From the NCBI GenBank assembly GCA_003427395.1, contig BFEA01000192.1, forward strand, positions 1,057,009-1,102,115: a DNA stretch of 45,107 bases, given 5' to 3'. This DNA is from Chara braunii. Lineage: Eukaryota > Streptophyta > Charophyceae > Charales > Characeae. Made by a program: the position numbers and the translations under genes. Positions 33,459-43,666 of this stretch are shown here, piece after piece. The notes under the pieces were generated by a model. The model saw only the letters and a program-made list of their open reading frames with translations. It searched no databases and was not told where the DNA came from. Each line of letters starts with the position of its first letter. The first letter of the stretch is position 1.

Positions 33459-34077
33459 GACTGCGCCTTGTTTCTAAGTTGCATGGCACAGGGCTATGTT
33501 TATTTGGCTATTTTCTACAGGGTCAAGCATTGTTTCTAAGCTGAATGGTCTGGTTGCTACGTTTATTTTATGAGGGTTTGCCTGATTGGAAGGGTTTAAG
33601 TTCTTGTTTATCCCGAGGGAGGATTTTGGTCTAAGGCTAAGCATTGTTTCTAAGCTAAATGGTTTAGCCTGAAAACTACGCACATAAGTACAACCTGAGT
33701 ATAAAAGAAGGTATTTTACTTATATTTGCATGTGAACTGGCAGTTGGGCATTGTTTCCAAGCCGAATGGTCCAGCGCTAAGCTATATCACCAAGAAGAGA
33801 AGGAAAGTTACAAAGTATAATTGAAAATAGTCTGGGTAAACTGAACATTGTTTCCAAGCCGAATGGTTCAATCCCCTGCCCATATTTGCATTTTTTTTTT
33901 TAGAACAAAGTCAGAAAGCTATTAAATTTTGGATATTAAATAGTTAAGGGTGGCTAAGCATTGTTTCCAAGTCGAATGGTCCAGTCAAGTGCCCAAAGAA
34001 GAGAAAAGTAGTGGTGCAACCTGTTCGTGTATATTCTAAGGCACGTTGGACATTGTTTCCAAGACGAATGGTCTAAC
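33459..34077 (+). repeat. beta hairpin array in L5 with a different loop
   Basis: Seven hairpins share the loop ATTGTTTCCAAGCCGAATG, quite unlike the loops of L1-L4. Stems: 33,635-33,669 (GGCTAA with TTAGCC), 33,745-33,773 (TGGGC with GTCCA), 33,842-33,870 (TGAAC with GTTCA) and 34,045-34,077 (GTTGGAC with GTCTAAC, one G-U). Most units keep an inner ATT-AAT pairing and an unpaired G beside it. The stems differ fully while the loop stays fixed. Confidence 0.9.
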
Positions 34078-34392
34078 ATTTGTGTCATATGTAAGTTGGG
34101 TATAAGGGTTAAATCATTTGAAAGATTCATGAACTATCTATGACGATTTTGACTTGGGATGGTGAGAGTACTTACTCCTTGTGGTTTGGCCTTGCATGTG
34201 ACTGAGTGAGATTACTACTTAGTCTGCGTTTCAATTTGATAGGTAGTTGCTTTAGATTGTCGCCACGTGCTAGAGCCATAGGAGTTCATTTCAATTCCTG
34301 CATTTTCTGAGCCAATTTTTTTTTACTTTGAGCAATTTCAACATTTTCTTGGATCTTTTGTTATACTTGGCTTTGTATAAATTTTGGTAAGT

Positions 34393-34663
34393 TACTTTCT
34401 CTACGGGAAGCGCTGTCGAAATTTCTGCAAATCCAAGGAGTTAGTCAACTTTTGACTTTTCAAAGTTCAACTTGTCTAAATTTTATACATGGCTTAGTAA
34501 AAATCTGGGAAATCTCCTTTTCTAAAGGGAGTGCTACCCAAATTTTTGCTAATTCAGTGAGTTAGACAAAATTTGACTTTGAAAAGTTAAAGATTATTTA
34601 TGTTTCTATATTCGGGCTGATATTAATTTTGAAAAAATATTTTTCCTACGGGAAACGCTGCCA
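34393..34663 (+). repeat. gamma tandem repeat in L5 (3 units)
   Basis: Cores CTCTACGGGAAGCGCTGTC, CTAAAGGGAGTGCTACC and CCTACGGGAAACGCTGCC at about 122-bp spacing, in the same order as in L2, L3 and L4. Confidence 0.8.
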
Positions 34664-35489
34664 AAATTTTTTTAGTTTAAGGGAGTTAGATTATATTTTG
34701 ATAGGTGGCGATTCTTGCAATCCACTCTGTATAGAGGAAATTCTGCCAGGTTCTACCTTTTTTAGGGCACTGACTCAGAAACAGGCTTACGCTTAGCTTG
34801 TAGGAGGATCTTGTGTGAGAACGTGTTATGGAACTGTATTCTTCATACACTTATGAGTTCAGCTCGGGGATTGACCTGTTTTGTGTTACCGGTCCTCTTG
34901 ATCGATTGATTCAGGATTTGGGCTAGATTCAACTTAATCCCACAAGGATCACCTTTTGTTATCACTTATAACAGGTCGATTGTCGATTCGTCGGTTTACG
35001 ATTCAACTCTAATTCACTCCTGCCACTCAATTTAAGGCTTTAGCCTTGTGGTTTGAACTGTTTTGTTGTGTTTTCGCCCAAACTTTATTTTGAATGACCA
35101 TTTAAAAAAAAATACTGAGCAATTTATTTTGAGGAGTTGCACAAGAGTGAGGGTTGTATGACTAAAAGCAAGGGGTGTGAGTGGAGAGAATGGTTGAAGT
35201 TGATCGCGTGTAGTGCATGAACTTTTTGGTTGAATTTTTGATGTGATTGCAGGTATGTTTGGTGAATTTGACTACATGCGCTCACATACATATATATATG
35301 GCTGAGAGGAGGCCCACTGTGACTGTGAGAAGTGATCGCCCTATATTAATAACCCTCTATATATATGAATATATATGTGTTTCAAGTATTTCCCGCGGCC
35401 TACGGTGACCGCGCGTAAGGGTTAAACAGATTATGTTTTCGAGAGAAGACGAGGATCCTCTTTTATGCTTTGCGTTTTAGAGTTTCTAT

Positions 35490-36465
35490 GGTTGGACGTT
35501 GTAGGTGACAGTCATCAAAGTCAAACCCCTTGATTTCTCTTCAGGCCCTAGATGATAGACTTGGTCTTCAGGGCGATAAGAGACGATTGCCACCACAGGT
35601 ATGAACCTGTGTACCACCCACTCTCCGCAGGGTGCAGAAGAGGGTGTGGTTCTCAATCGCATTTGGCGGTCGTCCAGCGTCGAGAGATTAGTCCATTAAA
35701 GCGCGTGTCAGCCGACACTTGAGTGTCGAACGCCACCCTCGAGATTAACGAGGATTGCATGAGTATGGGTACTACATACTACGCCATCATCGCGACCGCT
35801 TGCGTACGTTTGCACTGTGAGTCGATATGAGTTAGCCCTGCGTCCGCGCGGTTTTATACTAAGTCTCGCGCGCGACGCCTATCCGATTTCCACATCGGAA
35901 AGTTATGGGATAGCTACTAAGGGACTAGGAGTGTTGTCTCGTTGTTTGTTCAGTGTCGTTCTGTATCTATATGTGTATGTGTGTGTGTGCTTTTATTTTT
36001 ATGTTCTTTATAGTGGTGTGCGCGTGGCGTGTGGGATGCGTCCTAGTCGACCGGCGACGAGTCGCGCTTGGGACCTCAGCCCCCCAAAATGCTGGTTCGT
36101 GTGCGGGTTCGATAGAGACATACTACCGCGTGTACCCCGTATGCTACAACGAACGAGAAACGCCCTCGGCTGGTCCACCTCTGCAATTGCAACTGATCAG
36201 CTTTCGTACTGCGGACTGGTAGCTTGGCGGGGATACACCCACAGAAGGGAGGTGACAACTCCCGTAAGGTGGAGGTAAGTCGTGCCTCGCGTATGCCATA
36301 TCCTGTTGTAGGGGCTCGTGAGAGGTTTGGCTGACGCACTTGGCCGGAGCGGCTTGCGGAAGCTCCATGTGTATATTTGCGACAAAGATTTAGACCAACT
36401 CCTGCGTGACGCGGCCGGGAGGGTCCCGCACTGCCCCGTGCGGTGCCGTATAGATGCGCTCAACA
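35490..36465 (+). other. LTR 3' part of L5 (U5 side)
   Basis: Contains the conserved hairpins CACAGGT-ATGA-ACCTGTG (35,594-35,611) and CGACAC-TTGA-GTGTCG (35,713-35,728), a short TG run (about 35,968-35,989) and GAGGTAAGT at 36,272-36,280. It ends two bases before the PBS. Confidence 0.7.
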
Positions 36466-36467
36466 GG

Positions 36468-36485
36468 TGGCACCGTTGCCAGGGG
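36468..36485 (+). promoter_or_regulatory. Primer-binding site, tRNA-Asp type
   Basis: TGGCACCGTTGCCAGGGG starts two bases after the LTR end. It matches the complement of the plant tRNA-Asp 3' end (TGGCGCCGTTGCCGGGGA, from memory) at 15 of 18 positions. Two of the three differences are G-to-A changes inside the site. This primer is common in plant Ty3/gypsy elements. Confidence 0.8.
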
Positions 36486-38675
36486 TAACGGTTGTCTGCC
36501 GTTGTCCCTGGTGGAACGACATCCAGGTATAGGAATGTGAGAACTAGGCAAAATGAGAAGTTTTCTTTGGAATTTTATTGTTAAACGACTGATGGTATTG
36601 GATGGAGAGCGAGTGAGAGTTGATTGTGAGAGTTGGTCTTGCTAAGTGCAGTAGGGATAGCGCAAGACGGGATAAGCGTTTTTGACTATGCGCTTATGTA
36701 CGCTGACTAGAAAGATGAAAGTTGGAGTTGGTACCCCTTCAGACCACGATCGTTGACGAGTTTAGACGTTGCTTTGCATGGTTAATACGGTCAGGGTAAG
36801 ATGAGGGGATGTTGATATGATTAAAAACGTCCATTAAGGAAGTTGGCCCTATGAAGGTACTTATTATGATCGAAAGGGTTATCTGAGTGGTCATGAGAGC
36901 AACATGGTGCTTTTGCCTTAGAGTGAGGCCAAAGATGGTTAAGGGGGTCTAACATGATTAGAAGTCATCGAGAGACTTCAAGGAGGGTTAGGCTAAGTAT
37001 GGACTGAGATCTTGGAGTCTGGGTTCTAAGTGGCTGTTCGGCCTATATAGTCATGATAATGTGAGGTCTGCCCCGCGTGACGTGTTTGAACTAGGCGTAT
37101 AAGACAACAGATAGATACAGGGAACACCATAATATGACCTCAATAGAAAAGACTACGAGACGTAGTAGGTCTGCATAGTAACCTCTCTGCGAGAAAGATA
37201 TCTGATCCTAGGGGCAGTCGAGATAGCAGTGAAAGGGATATTTTTTTGCTTACTTTCAATAAGGCGGCGAGGTGTAGTTGGTGTTAGACCTTCGCTTGAA
37301 TCTTTTCAGGTTTGGACCATCCATTTTAATTTATGGGTTGGAGTTAAGGACTTAAGATTATTTCTTTCTGAGGATATGACTTGTGAGTTATACATTGAAC
37401 TCATCCATATATGTCAGATCTAATGTAAGTAAGTGTGTCTAATGTGTGATTATATAAGGACTATGTGCTTGATGTTATATTATTTCAATAACTATCCTTT
37501 TTAGGAATATTTATATGAGTTATTTATTTGAGGTATGTATTTGAATTTATTGATCCGTAAGGATCTATATGATTGTCTCAGGTCCATTTATTGATTTGTG
37601 ACTATCTGTTAAAGTCTGTGCATTGGGATTGCTCTTCAAAGAGGGGTAGAAACATTGCGCAGAATCCATGTCTGATGCGGATTCAGAGGTGAATGAAGTG
37701 ATCACTTCCCTGAGAAAAGTTTCTTCTTATAGAATGGTCAATGCGTAAGGTCTACCCCAAGGAAGATTGTAATCCTATGTTATTGTTTCCCCCGAGAGAT
37801 GGTTTTTAAGAAGTTATAATTTTGTCTTGTAGGTAGTAGTGAGACCCACGCCGAAACTATATTCCTGGTCCATAGTTGTTATATCTCCTGTGATAAAATA
37901 ACTACACTACTACTGAATAGGAGGAAAAATTTAAGTCTTGTTAGACCTTGGCCTATAAGGGAAACAACTACTGCATGTCACAAAGAGGTAGGGGGTGAAT
38001 CCCCAACTATTTTTGTGTTAAGTAGGTTCACCAACACAGGACGGGATGATGCATCCCGAAGTGTGTATGGTGAGGTTGTTTACTTTGGCGGCAAGGGTCT
38101 GCAAGGAGCGAGCGCTGGAATCGGAGGAAGAAGCATTAAGGCTTGATCCTTGAGCGGTGCTTGGGGAGTTGAGATGCTATCCTTTCTAAAGAGGATTACA
38201 CTGCCGCTCGCCACAGTATACTTTTGTCAAAGCTAGGGGAGTAAAATATGGTACTCTCACAAGAATTATGTATGAGAGTACTAACAATTGGCAATCATAT
38301 CTCTGACCATAATGTGCTTATCATATGTTATGCCTGTTGATATAAGCCTTTTGTTATAAAATATTTGTATATGCTCTGAGAAACTGACTAGCTTGTGTAT
38401 GATGTGTTTGATTACTACGAGTATTATTGATGTAAGTTACTATGGTGATATATTATTTTTTTCATGAGTACTATAATTATGAATTTTTGATATCTATGAA
38501 TGCAATATTATCTTGATATACTACCATTATTATTTTTCCTAAGCTGGGTGGTCATAAACACTTAAAATGATGTTTTTTTGTGAAAGGTAATTTGAGGCGA
38601 CGGCCTCAGAGATAGAGATTGTAGAACGCGATTGTCAGCGTAATAACGGAAAGCGTATACTAGACGTTTTCTGTG
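36486..38675 (+). other. Leader of the retrotransposon internal region
   Basis: About 2.2 kb between PBS and gag with many stops in all frames. Nothing recognisable, except a short frame at 38,067-38,153 rich in Glu, Ala and Leu that could be a trace of coding sequence. Confidence 0.55.
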
Positions 38676-39294
38676 ATGGGCAGAACCCAAACAAACGCAA
38701 GGGCAACTCAGGATGTTTTATGCAAAGGAAGATCCTAGTATGACTCTGCCCATTGAAAAGGAAGATGGGATGGAGATATCCTTGCTGAGGCGAGTTAAAG
38801 ACGGGGAATATATCTCTTCTTAATGGAGTATGTTACTAGATACGAGTATCTTTGTATGGATCGAGTTCGGGCATGGTAGCCTGTTTGCCCGACCTTTGAG
38901 GATAGCTGAGGAAGTTGCAACAAAGTGGGCGAGAGGTAGGGTCCGTGAAGGAGAGGAGCAAGTGGAGACCAGCATAGAGGTCAAGTCTGTCAAAGGGTTC
39001 ACACTTCCGTCAACCCCACTACGAGTTATCTTGTCTAAGTTCCTGGTAGAAAAGTGTTTTGGGGGACAAGCAAGGGTAGAGGCCGCAACAGAGGCCGCAG
39101 TGAGGGTGTGAGAGTGGGGATATGCAAGGTCCACGTGCGAGTTGGTGTATGGCATGTATCTGGACCAAAGACTCTTACCCCATGGCCAAGGACTAAGGAG
39201 CTTGGTCAATGTTGTTGACGCCTATGTTGGCTCCCACGATCCGAATGACAGGGCTGCAAATTGGGACGAGATTCGTGCGGTAGTGGGTCAATAG
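38676..39294 (+). pseudogene. Degenerate gag, 5' section
   Basis: A possible start, ATG at 38,676, opens with MGRTQTNARATQ. After a frame change the reading continues from about 38,725 in another frame, with charged, plausible sequence through a TAA (38,821) and a TGA (39,109) to a TAG (39,292). A stretch from about 38,830 carries LRIAEEVATKWARGR and KGFTLPSTPLRVILSKFLVEK. Codon-like continuity across stops, position 2.2 kb after the PBS and the zinc knuckle further on support Gag. I cannot match a named domain by eye. Reading frames in 39,295-39,470 suggest the gene continued, again with a shift and a stop. Confidence 0.55.
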
Positions 39295-39587
39295 AGAGTA
39301 CTTTGCCAAGTGCGTCCCTCACACACTTGTCTATGGCCGCTCCTACTAGGTGATACGAGTACGAAGGCCAGTGGTACCTGTAGTCTCGATTACTGTCTGT
39401 CTAAGGTTGGCTTTGAAAGTTCTGCCTATGTAAGATGTATATTGTTTATAGTACCCTCAAAGTTAGAATAGAGGTGACTAGAGTTTAAAATCATATTGTG
39501 TAAGCGAGGAGAGTTAGTGTAAATTGAGTATTAGCAGTTTTTACTAGCCTTATTTGTTTTGAGCCTTCTTGTGTCACAACCTGATGA

Positions 39588-40187
39588 TCGATTGCTTGTT
39601 ATGCGTATCAGGCCAGTATCAACGTCCTGGCTAACGAAGATGGTTTCCCCAAGATCCTACTCTGGAGGAGCTCGTGCCTCAGCAAAGTGCTGCTGTGCGA
39701 GTTGATACAGGACTCGATGCCTCCAGACCTTCATGCTTTGTTGTTTCAGGGAAGGAATTTGTCTGTCTTCCTACGCGACTATCATGACATCAATCTCACG
39801 AAGATGTGGGACGAAAAGGCGATGAGGAGTATGTTACCGTTGTTTGTCTGCGATAAGTTGGGTGAGGAAGTTTATACTCTTATGTTAAGGTCGCGGACAT
39901 TGGGGGAGTTGAAAACCTCTCTGAAATTAAGGTTTCCAGAGGGTGGAGTAGACAGCCATCTTGGTGGAAGCCCTGTGCAACTAGCTGAGATTGCGTCCAT
40001 GCAAGGAGAGCTAAGTGGTATACAGAGGCAAGTTGGGATATTGGAAGAGAGGTTGACGCGACTAGAAGAAGCCATGCGTGGCAAGAGAGAAAGGTTCATG
40101 AAGGAATATCAAGTGGACCGGTTGGGCAGGATGGAACAGAGGCAAGGGATGTTGATCAAGACTCGCTCCTCCGTAGAGGAACCCTGA
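39588..40187 (+). pseudogene. Degenerate gag, central section
   Basis: Open frame of about 200 codons without a clear start; the in-frame stop before it is at 39,585. It includes LLCELIQDSMPPDLHALLF, then LRDYHDINLTKMW, and near the end a predicted coiled coil (about 40,000-40,090) built on GELSGIQRQVGILEERLTRL. Basic, Glu-rich tail. It looks like the capsid-to-linker part of Gag. The frame ends at 40,185, where the neighbouring frame takes over. Confidence 0.65.
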
Positions 40188-40975
40188 AGAGGCAAACTTG
40201 CGCCCCGGAGAGAGATGGAGGCGAGGGGGTGATTGAGATAAAGGAGGAGCAGGAATCTAGCATAGCCCCACCTGTTATTGTGTCTGATCCAAAGAGGGGG
40301 CTCATCAACGTGGAAGCATTATCAACTGCTAGTCAGAAGGAGCAAAGGAGTAAGAGGTGGCGAGAGCACTGAGCGAAGATAGTGTGTGATCGCTGTGGGA
40401 AAACTGACCATGCCCCTTAGAGATGTAAAGAAAAAGGGGTGACAGGGGAAAAAGGGGAACCTGAACCTCCCAAGCTGACGAAAGCTCAGCGGAAAGCGAG
40501 AAACCTGGCCCTGGGAGGCCAAGGTACTGGAAAGGGGCAATGCTCACGACAAGTAGGAGCCACGCCGTAAGAATTGGGAGGCAAACCAGTACAGGAGGGA
40601 CCTCCACTGACTGAGTGGGCATTGTACGAGCAGTGGACTCCATATGGTCAAGTGAGACCAAGGCCTATATATAATTCATTCCTACCCTGGATGCAAGGCA
40701 ATTGTTTGGGCCCACAAATGAGTATAATGCCGCCAGGGCCTCCTGCAGCCCAGACTCGACCAACTCTGCCTGTGGGGTTGTTGCAACCACCGATACAACA
40801 AGTGTCACAAGGCGACGTGGTCGGTGGAGGAAGCCAAAGGCAGAAAGTTGGAAGAGGCCGCGGGGATGGAGGGCGCAACAATAGCGGACGAGGTGGCGGC
40901 AGAGGAGACACTGGAGGACGTGATGGGCGTCAGCGAAACCATAAGTGGAATGCAGAGAAGAGAAATGTCTGATAA
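40184..40975 (+). pseudogene. Degenerate gag, nucleocapsid section with CCHC zinc knuckle
   Basis: The frame shifted relative to the central section runs from about 40,184. A CX2CX4HX4C zinc knuckle is encoded at 40,385-40,426 (CDRCGKTDHAP, then a TAG codon at 40,418, then RC). Stops at about 40,369 and 40,567 also break the frame. The last 132 codons are Pro/Gln-rich then Gly/Arg-rich (RGRGDGGRNNSGRGGGRGD), as in RNA-binding tails of nucleocapsid proteins. Nothing like protease, RT, RNase H or integrase follows. Confidence 0.75.
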
Positions 40976-43212
40976 GCGGTAGTTCAGATGGTAGCCGGGT
41001 AGGTAAAGCAGCGAAAGGAACAGGAAAGAAAGGATAAAATGGTTGAGGAGCTTGTAAGTTGATAAAGAGATGGGGTTAGAAAAAGTGTAGTAGTGTGAAG
41101 AAAGGAGTAACCCTAACTCTTAAGTTTGGAAAATATTCAGTCAGAAGATGATCCTGGATCGCCTTGGCTTGTTTTACCTTAAATAGATTCAGTTGTATAT
41201 ATAGGGGCGTAGAGCTAATATAGCAGGCTAACCAATTGTATGATTTTAATTCTGTATTTTAGTCAGCAGGGAGCCTGATAACATACCAAGAGGGTTTCGT
41301 AATAATGCTTCGGTAAGATAACCTGAGTTGTATGTGGAAGGGACCCCAATAAAACAACTGTATGTGTGGGGTATGTTAGGACTGTGTCGAATCGAGTCAT
41401 TGGAATGTCTCCTGTTGATAGAGCAAGGAGTGGTCTTAAGGACATTATTACGAAATGAAAAGTCTATTCCACTAGACCTATTGTTAAGAGAAGGAGATAT
41501 GAGACATATTTTGTGTCTAGGTTAGGATGGTTCAACACATGTGTGACGTATGGGAGACTTAGGAGAAAACCTCGGCGTGTGTGACGTAGACTCTCTAACC
41601 TATAAATGTAGTATGTGAGACTTGTGCATGAGTGATTCGTGGTGTTGCTTGGTTACTTAGATATGTCTTGAATTACTTAGATCCCTCCGATTTGAGGGAT
41701 ACGAATACGCCCTGATTAAGGTTGTTTTAGTTTTAACTCTGGTCAGGGAAACCTTAATTCTTGTGTGATACTAGTGCCAGTTTGAGTTGAGATTGTTCAA
41801 CTCTATGTGTATATGTAATTCAAGACCATATTGGTTCGTGTTTGAGTTGGGATATTGTACCCCTGTGTATATATTGAGTTGAGATTTGATCTTAGACTAC
41901 TCCTTGTATATGACGATCACTATCACTCTCACGTGCGTGGTTTTATCCTGATGAATGATGACTTTGTGTGCAGAGATGTATGAGAAACATCTCATATGTT
42001 GTGTATTTCGTGAATATCAATGGATGTGAACTGTCTACTCTTCGATATACTCATACGGTCTGCTCACGGGCGGATGATAGGGCCGGGTATAAGGAGAGGA
42101 AATGCAGTCTGTTTTTGTGAAGGTTGTGAGAATCCTAAGGGATTTATTGATCTTTGAGACTCGAACGCTTACCATGCCGGATGTTTATTGTTGAGTTGTG
42201 ATGAGAACCCATAAATTGGTCTCTCAGTTTGAGTTGTTTATGGTTGAGACGCCTTCATATGGGAAGGTCATTTTTTGCGTATGTGGAGACTCATCTTCAG
42301 AGAAGGAAAATGTTTTTAAGCCAAAGGTCGTGTGAAAGTTCATCCTAAACAGAGAAGGGATGACTGGGAGACCTATTGAGAGAGACTTCCTTCGTATGGA
42401 AAGGGAGTAAATAGATTTAATGGTATGGTAAATTGGTTTTGAATGATAAAGTCTTACGAGGAGGACCACGTTTTTGCTTGGCCATTGTTGGAAATTTTGA
42501 GAAGGTCGCAAAAAGTTTCATTGAGAGATGTTTCAGGATGTGTGGTTTTCTTGCCTTGATCAAGTAAGGGGGTCATGGCCTTGCGGATCTGGCGGTGATT
42601 CTGTTTTGTGATAGTGAAGAGGCTGTCGAATTCTCTCTGTGTTGTCCTACAGAGGGATGGTAATAAATGCCTTTTATGTGTGACAGACCTTTGCGTAGTC
42701 CCGCAATAGACTTGTATCGTTGCGACACACCATCCAGCCGCTTGTGCTAAATCCTGGGCATTTATGAGAATACCAAGCTAAGGGTAAAGTTTAGCATCAC
42801 TAGGGCGCAACCCCTAGTGTTGGCTGCTGACTGGCGCAACCTGGTAGCGGGCCCACGTCTCGCCAGAAAGGGGATAAAGACTTAAAGGGGTGTGGCCACC
42901 CAAGAGGGTTTTACCTACCGCGGGGTCGCGTGGGATAGGAGTCGAGTCTTTTTGGAGTCCTGACGGAATGCCTATCAGGAGAAAAAAATTGTCGTGGTGC
43001 AACCTGCGGGGGCACTACCGCTAAAATAACAAACGCGGTGAGTCGTAGATCTGGCACGATCACCCGGGCTACAGTGGGCCAAGATGGAGACCTGACCTTC
43101 CTGTACTAGACTTATGTTATAGTTTGTTTTGGGAGGAAGGCGAGAGAGTCTGTGATGGCCCTGCTTGCAGGGTTAGGACCCCCATCCTTGGTTTATGTGA
43201 TGAAGTTTATGT

Positions 43213-43255
<43 letters not shown>

Positions 43256-43666
43256 TTGATTGTGAAAGTTTTGGGAAGAAGGCGAGAGAGTGCCTTCGAA
43301 GGTCTTGGTTAGGGGCCCCGTCCTTGGTTATGGCTCTGCTTGCAGGGTTGAGACGAGGGACACTTAACGAGAGGCCGACATTTGTTTAGGACGAAGGGGA
43401 GAGGACAATTGAGAGGGGCCGCTAGAACTTATGTTGTAGTACGTATGTCCAGTACACCTGCGTCATAGTCTCAGGACAATGAAGACCCAGGTTAGAATCC
43501 TGGCAGCATATAGTTATAAGGGTTTGGATTGTTGAAGGCCTCGAACCTGAGTCTGTCGGCTGATCGGATTGGTTCCTTTCTCGTCAACATTTGGAGTTTT
43601 GGATGGATTTAAAGTTTTTCGATCTTGCAAAGCGACGGGGACGTCGCTTAATATGGTCCGGTAAGT
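40976..43666 (+). other. Internal region 3' of gag, no pol found
   Basis: About 2.7 kb without a recognisable protein domain on either strand. Near the end, GTTTTGGGA-GAAGGCGAGAGAG appears twice (43,126 and 43,268) and CTGCTTGCAGGGTT twice (43,161 and 43,337), flanking a (TA)n run. A purine-rich tract (43,389-43,420) lies about 250 bp before the 3' LTR, but no clear polypurine tract adjoins 43,667. Confidence 0.6.
43216..43252. repeat. (AT)n microsatellite
   Basis: Uninterrupted AT alternation inside the retrotransposon 3' region. Confidence 0.95.

Larger units (their letters stand above)
29734..36465 (+). mobile_element. L5: complete 5' LTR, 6,732 bp
   Basis: Starts TGTCGGTGCG and ends GCTCAACA, giving the usual TG...CA. 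The left border is fixed by comparison with L6 (43,667), which shares everything from this base onward and nothing before it. The right border is fixed by the primer-binding site two bases later. The 5 bp before it, TAGCC (29,729-29,733), are the expected target duplication. Over the 1.44 kb shared with L6, roughly nine positions in ten agree by eye, so the insertion is not recent. Contents: terminal palindrome, a CTATATAG at 30,072-30,079, alpha array, conserved block, beta array, gamma repeat and 3' part. An LTR of this size is unusually long. Confidence 0.85.

Noticed and set aside
39420-39611. Possible intron inside gag (TATGTAAGA ... TATCAG)
   Set aside because: Both splice-site-like words exist, but stops on either side and the decayed frame make an intron unprovable from this copy.
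43487-43503. tRNA-like T-arm (CCAGG, 7-nt loop, CCTGG)
   Set aside because: The arm is perfect but the loop has TTAGAAT and I could not build acceptor, D or anticodon arms around it.
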